Program-made: the position numbers and the translations under genes
Shown: one piece after another, positions 7,352 to 11,890 of the stretch
Layout of the letters: every line of letters begins with the position of its first letter
Position numbering within the stretch: the stretch's first letter is position 1
Assembly (NCBI GenBank): GCA_937859005.1
Contig: CALLYR010000521.1
Span: 1-11,890, forward strand
Length of the DNA: 11,890 nucleotides
Reading direction: 5' to 3'
Origin: an uncultured Paracoccus sp.
Lineage (GTDB): Bacteria > Pseudomonadota > Alphaproteobacteria > Rhodobacterales > Rhodobacteraceae
Notes under the pieces: model-generated
What the model was told of the DNA's origin: nothing
Database searches by the model: none
The model's input: the letters and a program-made list of their open reading frames with translations, nothing else

Positions 7352-7376
7352 GGGGGCGTGGTCTCACGCCCCCATG
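7349..7376. repeat. Perfect 12-bp inverted repeat covering the mtgA start codon
   Basis: CATGGGGGCGTG (7349-7360) and CACGCCCCCATG (7365-7376) are exact reverse complements separated by GTCT, giving a 12-bp stem with a 4-base loop. The mtgA start codon is the complement of 7349-7351, at the base of the 3' arm in the mtgA message, and no Shine-Dalgarno sequence is free next to it. The ATG in the other arm on the minus strand meets a stop after two further codons. No T run follows on either strand, so it is not a standard intrinsic terminator for the DUF1269 gene just upstream, although it may slow polymerase. Confidence 0.8.
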
Positions 7377-7406
7377 GCGCCCGTCAATGGGTCATGCGCC
7401 CATGCG

Positions 7407-8033
7407 TCACAGCCGCGGCGGCGCTGTGGGATGCCCGCCGCTTGCGTCGCTGGCGGTATCATGCGCAGCGGCGGTTCCGGTGGCGGCCACCGTGCCCGCG
7501 CCGCCCGCCCCCGCCGCAGCCTGCGCCGGCGCGCCCGCCCATGCGGTTCCCGACAGGGCGGAACGCAGCCGCTCCTCGTCCGCATTCGACATCGAGGTCT
7601 GGATCACCCGCGCGTTCGAGCGATGTTTTTCCAACCGCGGCAGCAGCTTGTCCATGTTGAAGTCGCGCGCCAGGATGAACACCGCGCCGCTGCCCACGGG
7701 CACCGTCTTGCCGATCTGGCGGATGAAGTCGTCGGGCACGCCGTAATCCGACGCCCGTCCCGCCAGCGCCCCCGCGCCTGCGCCCACCGCGGCGCCCAGC
7801 AACGGATTCAGGAACAGCAGGCCGATCAGCGACCCCCAGAAGGTGCCGCCCAGCGCACCGGCCGCAGTCAGGTTCACGGCCTGATGCAGCTGGTATTCGC
7901 CAGCCGTGGGACGGGTCACGACGACGGCATCCTCCAGCTTCAGCAGGAATTCGGACTGCGCCTTGGCCAGTTCCTGGCGCAGGGCAAAGGCGTCGGCCTC
8001 GTCGTCGAAGCCGATGACGATCAGTTGGGACAT
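7407..8033 (-). CDS. DUF1269-family membrane protein with Ala/Gly-rich tail
   Basis: The 208-residue product matches the DUF1269 family (PF06897), whose function is not established. The N-terminal part MSQLIVIGFDDEADAFALRQEL resembles a small ferredoxin-like alpha-beta fold, followed by a hydrophobic glycine-zipper-like stretch (about 55-92: AAGALGGTFWGSLIGLLFL then LLGAAVGAGAGALAG), which suggests one membrane hairpin, and then a second alpha-beta part (97-160) with VPVGSGAVFILAR and a helix near LPRLEKH. From residue 161 the tail is low-complexity Ala/Gly/Thr ending in PTAPPRL and is unlikely to be folded. GGAG lies 8 bases before the ATG. It is transcribed after tRNA-Leu but beyond that gene's terminator, so it needs its own promoter within 8034-8116; I see no convincing one. 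Family call is firm, role unknown. Confidence 0.85.
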   Translation of the reverse strand: MSQLIVIGFDDEADAFALRQELAKAQSEFLLKLEDAVVVTRPTAGEYQLHQAVNLTAAGALGGTFWGSLIGLLFLNPLLGAAVGAGAGALAGRASDYGVPDDFIRQIGKTVPVGSGAVFILARDFNMDKLLPRLEKHRSNARVIQTSMSNADEERLRSALSGTAWAGAPAQAAAGAGGAGTVAATGTAAAHDTASDASGGHPTAPPRL

Positions 8034-8116
8034 GACACATTCTCCGCAGAAGACAGATGTGCCGTCTCAACCCCGTGGCGGATGAACGGTTCACGCAACG
8101 CGGCCTTGCGCCAAGC

Positions 8117-8148
8117 AAAAACCCCCGGACAAGCGTCCGGGGGTTTTT
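8117..8148 (-). terminator. Intrinsic terminator after tRNA-Leu (symmetric, could act both ways)
   Basis: CCCCCGGAC (8122-8130) pairs exactly with GTCCGGGGG (8135-8143) around a 4-base loop. The stem is flanked by AAAAA (8117-8121) and TTTTT (8144-8148), so on the minus strand a 9-bp GC-rich stem is followed by a T run, and the A/T tracts extend pairing to 14 bp. It lies 1 base after the CCA end of the tRNA and clearly ends that transcript. The symmetric form also allows termination of any plus-strand read-through. Confidence 0.93.
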
Positions 8149-8149
8149 A

Positions 8150-8234
8150 TGGTGCCCAGGAGAGGACTCGAACCTCCACGCCTTGCGGCACACGGACCTG
8201 AACCGTGCGCGTCTACCAATTCCGCCACCTGGGC
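8150..8234 (-). tRNA. tRNA-Leu (anticodon CAG), CCA encoded
   Basis: On the minus strand the acceptor stem GCCCAGG pairs with CCTGGGC at the other end, followed by discriminator A and an encoded CCA (complement of 8150-8152). The D-arm reads TGGCGGAATTGGTAGACGCG, the anticodon stem CACGG/CCGTG encloses TTCAGGT giving anticodon CAG (codon CUG), there is a long variable arm (TGCCGCAAGGCG) typical of leucine tRNAs, and the T-arm has GGTTCGAGTCC. Total length of 85 bases with CCA is normal. CUG is the dominant leucine codon in this GC-rich genome, so this is likely a major tRNA. The sequence looks intact. Confidence 0.97.
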
Positions 8235-8251
8235 CGGTTGCGTGAGGCGGG

Positions 8252-8280
8252 GAATTAAAGGGACCCGCGCGGGCTGTCAA
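8252..8280 (-). promoter_or_regulatory. Promoter of tRNA-Leu
   Basis: On the minus strand a perfect TTGACA (complement of 8275-8280) is followed after 17 bases by TAATTC (complement of 8252-8257), a weak -10 box in an AT-rich patch. A start about 7 bases downstream would leave a short leader of roughly 10 bases before the mature tRNA end at 8234. The -35 is exact; the -10 matches poorly, so spacing may vary by one base. Confidence 0.62.
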
Positions 8281-8396
8281 CGGGGATCGCAAAGAAAAAT
8301 GCGCTCTGCCGGAAGCAGGGCCCCGCGGGCCGGACCCTGTCGCGCTGCAGGCGTCGGCGGCGCTTGGCCGCAAGCGGGCAGGGGCCGCTTGATGTG

Positions 8397-8436
8397 GCCT
8401 GCCGGGAGGGCTATCAGCAGGGCAGGCATCATTTTT
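8397..8436 (+). promoter_or_regulatory. Possible hairpin with T run in the NDUFA9-like gene leader
   Basis: GCCTGCC (8397-8403) is the exact complement of GGCAGGC (8421-8427), separated by 17 bases, and is followed by ATCATTTTT (8428-8436). This resembles a weak terminator or attenuator 24 bp before the ATG at 8461, but the loop is long and the stem could be chance in GC-rich DNA. The rest of the 226-bp gap 8235-8460 holds the tRNA promoter and a small hairpin (CGCTTG 8361-8366 with CAAGCG 8371-8376). I see no clear plus-strand promoter and no small gene in it. Confidence 0.25.
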
Positions 8437-8460
8437 CAGGCCGAGCGGCCCGGGGGCGAC

Positions 8461-9450
8461 ATGTCGAAGCTGGTCACCATCTATGGCGGATCGGGCTTTC
8501 TGGGGCGGCAGATCGCGCGTCTGATGGCGCGCGAGGGCTGGCGCGTGCGCGTGGCGGTGCGCCGACCCAATCAGGCCGGGATCGTGCGCACCTATGGAAA
8601 TGTGGGTCAGGTCGAGCCCGTGCTGTGCAACGTGCGCGACGATCTGTCCGTGACCGCGGCCATGACGGGCGCCGATGCGGTGATCAATTGCGTGGGCATC
8701 ATGGTGCGCCAGGGCCGCAACACCTTCGATGCCGTGCACGAAGGGGCCGCGGGCCGCCTTGCCCGCCTGTCGGCCGGACTGGGGGTCGAACGGATCGTCC
8801 ATGTCTCGGCCATCGGCGCCGATCCCGACAGCGACAGCCGCTATGCCGCCTCGAAAGGACGGGGCGAGGCGGAGGTGCTGGCCGCGCGTCCCGATGCCGT
8901 GATCCTGCGCCCCTCGGTCATGTTCGGGACCGACGATCATTTCTTCAACCGCATCGCCAGCATGGCCCGGATGTTTCCGTTCGTGCTGCTTCTGCCGGGG
9001 GCCGATGCACCGATGCAGCCCGTCTTTGTCGAGGACGTGGCCTGCGCCGCCATGCTTGCCGCGACCGGCCGGGCCGAGCCGGGCGTCTATGAACTGGGCG
9101 GGCCCGATGTCATGACCATGCGCCAGATCGCGCGGATGGTGCTGGACATCACCAACCGTCGGCGCGTCATCATCGGGATGCCGGGGTTCATGGCCGGGAT
9201 TCTGGGGGGTGCCTTCGACGCGGCCCAGTGGGCCACGGGCGGGCTGGTGACGAATCGCGTCCTGACCCGAGACCAGGCGCGGCTGCTGCGGCATCCGAAT
9301 CTGGTGGGGCAGGGCATCATGGGCTTTGCCGATCTGGGGATCGAGCCTGCGGCCGCGGCCAGCGTCATTCCCGAATATCTGTGGCGCTTCCGCCCGTCCG
9401 GGCAATATGCCGCGATCAAGGCATCGGCCAAGAACCTGCGCGAGCATTGA
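8461..9450 (+). CDS. NDUFA9-like atypical short-chain dehydrogenase/reductase (Complex I subunit type)
   Basis: The 329-residue product is an extended/atypical SDR of the group related to the NDUFA9 (39 kDa) accessory subunit of mitochondrial Complex I, which binds NADPH and is thought to be structural; the bacterial member probably associates with NADH dehydrogenase or the inner membrane. Seen: the Rossmann start IYGGSGFLGRQI (7-18, GxxGxxG form), the strand VINCVGI (74-80), HVSAIGAD (114-121), a retained YAASK (128-132, YxxxK), and LRPSVMFGTDDHFFN (149-163), which is characteristic of the family. No signal peptide. A G-run (8452-8456) lies close to the ATG. The stop overlaps the uppP start by one base, so the pair is coupled; this pairing is, as I recall, common in Alphaproteobacteria. 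Exact reaction, if any, is unknown. Confidence 0.87.
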   Translation: MSKLVTIYGGSGFLGRQIARLMAREGWRVRVAVRRPNQAGIVRTYGNVGQVEPVLCNVRDDLSVTAAMTGADAVINCVGIMVRQGRNTFDAVHEGAAGRLARLSAGLGVERIVHVSAIGADPDSDSRYAASKGRGEAEVLAARPDAVILRPSVMFGTDDHFFNRIASMARMFPFVLLLPGADAPMQPVFVEDVACAAMLAATGRAEPGVYELGGPDVMTMRQIARMVLDITNRRRVIIGMPGFMAGILGGAFDAAQWATGGLVTNRVLTRDQARLLRHPNLVGQGIMGFADLGIEPAAAASVIPEYLWRFRPSGQYAAIKASAKNLREH

Positions 9451-10247
9451 TGGATCGCGACACGATCGTCGCGGCGATCCTCGGGCTGATCGAGGGGCTG
9501 ACAGAGTTCCTGCCCGTCTCCTCGACCGGACATGTGCTGCTGGCCGGTCATTTCCTGGGCTTCGATTCGCCGGGCCGCGCCTTCGAGGTGATGATCCAGC
9601 TTGGCGCGGTGCTGGCGATCCTGGGGGTCTATTCGGGCCGGCTGTGGGCGATTTTCTCTGGCGCCGCCCATGACCCGCGGATGCGGCGCTTCATTGCGGC
9701 AGTGCTGCTGGCCTTCCTGCCTGCCGCGGTCGTGGGTGCGATGGCGCACGGGGTCATCAAGAAGGTGCTGTTCGAATCCACCGCGCTGATCGCGGTCATG
9801 CTGGTGCTGGGGGGCATCGTGCTGCTGTTCGCGGACCGGCTGGCGGTGAACCCGAAATACCGCCGGGCCGAGGATTTCCCCTTGGGAATGGCGCTGGGCA
9901 TCGGGCTGATCCAGTGCCTTGCGATGATTCCCGGCGTCTCGCGGTCGGGGGCGACCATCGTGGGGGCGCTGGCGCTGGGCGCGGACAAGCGGTCGGCGGC
10001 CGAATTCTCGTTCTTCCTGTCGATGCCGACGATGGCCGGGGCCTTTGCCTATGACCTCTACAAGAACCGTGCCCTTCTGGATGCAGGGGCGGCGGGGAAT
10101 GTGGCGGTGGGATTCGTCTGCGCCTTCCTGACCGCCATTGTCGTGGTCCGCTGGCTGCTGGGCTATGTCTCGGCGCATGGCTATGCGCTGTTTGCGTGGT
10201 GGCGGATCGTGGTCGGCACTGTGGTCCTGCTGGCCTTGGCAGTATGA
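9450..10247 (+). CDS. uppP: Undecaprenyl-diphosphate phosphatase UppP (BacA)
   Basis: UppP removes a phosphate from undecaprenyl diphosphate, recycling the lipid carrier for peptidoglycan and surface polysaccharides, and overproduction gives bacitracin resistance. The 265-residue product is a polytopic inner-membrane protein with hydrophobic helices throughout. The family motifs are intact: EGLTEFLPVSSTGH (15-28, catalytic E15 and E19 in the E-xxx-E motif, H28) and IPGVSRSGAT (160-169, with R165 for phosphate binding). Length is typical (E. coli about 273). Start at 9450 comes from the TGATG overlap with the SDR gene; the frame is open further up only as a shadow. Its carrier-recycling role serves both MtgA-dependent wall synthesis and, if lipid-linked, the glycan made by the genes at the left end. 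Confidence 0.95.
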   Translation: MDRDTIVAAILGLIEGLTEFLPVSSTGHVLLAGHFLGFDSPGRAFEVMIQLGAVLAILGVYSGRLWAIFSGAAHDPRMRRFIAAVLLAFLPAAVVGAMAHGVIKKVLFESTALIAVMLVLGGIVLLFADRLAVNPKYRRAEDFPLGMALGIGLIQCLAMIPGVSRSGATIVGALALGADKRSAAEFSFFLSMPTMAGAFAYDLYKNRALLDAGAAGNVAVGFVCAFLTAIVVVRWLLGYVSAHGYALFAWWRIVVGTVVLLALAV

Positions 10248-10259
10248 AGGTCAATACTT

Positions 10260-10328
10260 CTTACCTATTTACTTGCGAGAATTGCCTAAATATTCATCAA
10301 CTCCTGAGAAATCTATATAATAGGTAAG
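10260..10328. repeat. AT-rich gap with a perfect 10-bp inverted repeat upstream of gltD
   Basis: CTTACCTATT (10260-10269) and AATAGGTAAG (10319-10328) are exact reverse complements separated by 49 bp. The surrounding segment 10248-10370 is about 36% GC by my count, far below its GC-rich neighbours. The right arm overlaps the end of the TATAAT box at 10316-10321, so it may be an operator pair for a protein bridging the promoter. Alternatives: remnant of a small AT-rich insertion, or chance. I see no small gene in the gap 10248-10398. Confidence 0.5.
10316..10321 (+). promoter_or_regulatory. Candidate gltD promoter -10 box
   Basis: An exact TATAAT (10316-10321) lies 77 bases before the gltD ATG, in the AT-rich gap. 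The hexamer 17 bases upstream (TTCATC, 10293-10298) matches only half of the TTGACA consensus, so the promoter may need an activator. A start near 10328 would give a leader of about 70 bases that includes the palindrome at 10372-10384. Confidence 0.5.
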
Positions 10329-10371
10329 TCTTGCTGACTGTTTAGCGTTTTATCGTGTCTTACAGCGGTTC

Positions 10372-10384
10372 TCGAATGATTCGA
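10372..10384. promoter_or_regulatory. Perfect palindrome just before the gltD ribosome binding site
   Basis: TCGAAT (10372-10377), G, ATTCGA (10379-10384) is a perfect inverted repeat with a one-base centre. It lies two bases before the GGGGG Shine-Dalgarno-like run (10386-10390) of gltD. The one-base centre fits a dimeric DNA-binding protein better than an RNA hairpin. The regulator is unknown; nitrogen control of gltBD is expected in general. Confidence 0.45.
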
Positions 10385-10398
10385 CGGGGGCGCAGCCG

Positions 10399-11890
10399 AT
10401 GGCCACGCAGAGGATGCTGAAATTCGTGACGCTCGGGCGCGAGATGCCCGAAAAGCGGGCCGCGGGCGAACGCACTGACGACTTTCACGAGATCTATCGC
10501 GAATTTGCGGATGCCAAGGCGGCCGAACAGGCCAGCCGCTGTTCACAATGCGGCGTGCCTTACTGCCAGTCGCACTGTCCCTTGCACAACAACATCCCCG
10601 ACTGGCTGCGCCTGACCGCCGAGGGCCGCACGCAGGAGGCGTATCTGCGCGCGCAGGAAACCAACACCTTTCCGGAAATCTGCGGCCGCATCTGCCCACA
10701 GGACCGCCTGTGCGAAGGCAACTGCGTGATCGAGCAGTCCGGCCACGGCACCGTCACCATCGGCGCGATCGAGAAATACATCACCGACACCGCCTGGGAG
10801 GAAGGCTGGGTCGAGCCGATCCGCCCCGCCGTGGAACGTCCCGAATCCATCGGGATCATCGGTGCGGGGCCGGGCGGTCTGGCCGCCGCCGACCGGCTGC
10901 GGCGCATGGGGTTCCAGGTCACGGTCTATGACCGCCACGACCGGGCGGGCGGGCTGATGATCTATGGCATCCCCGGCTTCAAGCTGGAAAAGCACGTCGT
11001 CGAACGCCGGAACCGTCTGCTGGAGGACGGGGGCGTCGAATTCGTGCTGAACGCCGATGTGGGGGGGCGGATCAGCTTCGACGCGATCCGGGGCAAGCAT
11101 GACGCGGTCCTGATCGCGACCGGCGTCTACAAGACCCGCGACCTCGACATCGACAACCCGCCCGCGCGCGGCGTCGTGGCGGCGCTGGATTACCTGACGG
11201 CCAGCAACCGCGCCGATCTGGGCGACGAGGTGCCGGATTTCGAGGATGGGGAACTGAACGCCGCGGGCAAGCGCGTCATCGTGATCGGCGGCGGCGACAC
11301 CGCGATGGATTGCGTGCGCACCGCGATCCGGCAGGGGGCGGCCAGCGTCAAATGCCTTTACCGCCGCGACCGCGCCAACATGCCCGGCTCGCAGCGCGAG
11401 GTCGCGAATGCCGAGGAGGAGGGCGTCGAGTTCGTCTGGCTGTCCGCGCCTTCGGCCTTTACCGGCCATGTCGCGGGCGACGCCGCTGCCGCCGACGAGG
11501 CCAAGGTCGCCAATGCAGGCGGCGATGTGGACGGCGACGGCATCGGTGACAACCCCAAGCTGTCGCCCGCATGGGTGAGGACCGAAACCGACCGCTCGAC
11601 CGGTCCCGCCCTTGGCCTGCGCGTGACGCGGATGCGGCTGGGCGCGCCGGATGTGTCGGGCCGCCAGATGCCCGAGCCGATCGCGGGCGCCGATTACGAC
11701 GAGCCTGCCGACCTGGTCGTCAAGGCCTTGGGGTTCGAGCCCGAGGACATCCCCCGCCTGTGGGGCACGGACGGTCTGGAGGTCACGCGCTGGGGCACGA
11801 TCCGCGCCGATTTCCGCACGCATCGGACCAGCCTTCCCGGCGTCTGGGCGGTGGGCGACATCGTGCGCGGCGCAAGCCTCGTGGTCTGGG
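10399..11890 (+). CDS. gltD: Glutamate synthase small subunit GltD (3' end outside window)
   Basis: GltD is the electron-supplying subunit of NADPH-dependent glutamate synthase, which makes two glutamates from glutamine and 2-oxoglutarate; it takes electrons from NADPH through FAD and 4Fe-4S clusters to GltB. The visible 497 residues show the N-terminal cysteine sets SRCSQCGVPYCQSHCPLHNNIP (46-67) and ICGRICPQDRLCEGNC (94-109), the FAD-binding GIIGAGPGGLAAADRLRRMG (152-171), the NADPH-binding VIVIGGGDTAMD (293-304), and ALGFEPED (443-450) and WAVGDIVRGASLVVW (483-497) of the final FAD contact. Only a short end is missing. The segment about 358-404 looks like an insert compared with typical GltD and includes the acidic GGDVDGDGIGDN. 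Start at 10399 follows GGGGG by 8 bases. The gene stands behind its own gap rather than in the uppP operon. Confidence 0.95.
   Translation, partial: MATQRMLKFVTLGREMPEKRAAGERTDDFHEIYREFADAKAAEQASRCSQCGVPYCQSHCPLHNNIPDWLRLTAEGRTQEAYLRAQETNTFPEICGRICPQDRLCEGNCVIEQSGHGTVTIGAIEKYITDTAWEEGWVEPIRPAVERPESIGIIGAGPGGLAAADRLRRMGFQVTVYDRHDRAGGLMIYGIPGFKLEKHVVERRNRLLEDGGVEFVLNADVGGRISFDAIRGKHDAVLIATGVYKTRDLDIDNPPARGVVAALDYLTASNRADLGDEVPDFEDGELNAAGKRVIVIGGGDTAMDCVRTAIRQGAASVKCLYRRDRANMPGSQREVANAEEEGVEFVWLSAPSAFTGHVAGDAAAADEAKVANAGGDVDGDGIGDNPKLSPAWVRTETDRSTGPALGLRVTRMRLGAPDVSGRQMPEPIAGADYDEPADLVVKALGFEPEDIPRLWGTDGLEVTRWGTIRADFRTHRTSLPGVWAVGDIVRGASLVVW

Noticed and set aside
5777..7660. 627-codon plus-strand open frame across queG, fzlA and mtgA
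   Set aside because: It runs antisense to three genes with strong family motifs and its translation is low-complexity with no motif; a GC-bias artefact.
8150..8234. tRNA-Leu as an integration site for a mobile element
   Set aside because: I saw no integrase gene and no repeated copy of the tRNA 3' end in the window, and the flanking genes look like ordinary chromosome.
4813..8234. Functional link between QueG and the neighbouring tRNA
   Set aside because: QueG acts on tRNAs with GUN anticodons; this tRNA has CAG and is not a substrate.
7459..9447. 662-codon minus-strand open frame over the tRNA and the NDUFA9-like gene
   Set aside because: It reads through the tRNA and its terminator and lies antisense to a well-supported SDR gene.
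10260..10328. Inverted repeat at 10260-10328 as an intrinsic terminator for uppP
   Set aside because: The arms are AT-rich, 49 bp apart and not followed by a T run, so they would not form a terminator hairpin.

Overview
The window is GC-rich (AT-rich only in one short gap) and looks like the chromosome of an alphaproteobacterium of the Rhodobacteraceae, most likely Paracoccus or a close relative. Codon use, the Complex I NDUFA9-like gene followed by uppP and gltD, and the NodH-like sulfotransferase beside a GT14-type transferase all suggest this. The assignment comes from recalled family and neighbourhood patterns, not from a database search. Ten protein genes (the first and last cut by the window edges) and one tRNA cover almost everything. 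I see no phage, insertion sequence, CRISPR array or plasmid gene.

Region 1 (1-4806, + strand) is a tight glycan assembly and decoration operon: the C-terminal part of a GT4 glycosyltransferase, a GT2-type (Glyco_tranf_2_4) glycosyltransferase, a GT14/core-2-branching-type transferase with a large uncharacterised C-terminal region, and a NodH/Stf0-like PAPS-dependent sulfotransferase. Junctions are a 1-bp overlap, a 29-bp gap and a 4-bp overlap, so the four are probably co-translated. They probably build and sulfate a surface or secreted polysaccharide whose structure cannot be read from the sequence.

Region 2 (4813-8234, - strand; transcription right to left) holds tRNA-Leu(CAG) with its own promoter and intrinsic terminator, a DUF1269 membrane protein, the monofunctional peptidoglycan glycosyltransferase MtgA, a GST-fold protein that best matches the FtsZ-binding division factor FzlA, and the epoxyqueuosine reductase QueG. 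Two unusual inverted-repeat elements sit in the gaps: a perfect 12-bp hairpin that includes the mtgA start codon, and a run of three hairpins between fzlA and queG.

Region 3 (8461-11890, + strand) holds an NDUFA9-like atypical SDR, undecaprenyl-diphosphate phosphatase UppP (1-bp overlap with the SDR), a 151-bp AT-rich gap with a promoter-like box and two inverted repeats, and the start of gltD, the small subunit of glutamate synthase. MtgA, FzlA and UppP together give the middle of the window a cell-wall and division theme, although they lie on opposite strands.

Most of the window is conserved core chromosome, and I do not see a clear new defence or mobile system. The points most worth following are the sulfotransferase with a second degenerate sulfotransferase-like half, the unexplained C-terminal region of the GT14 protein, the inverted repeats at mtgA and gltD, and an acidic, calcium-loop-like insert in GltD.
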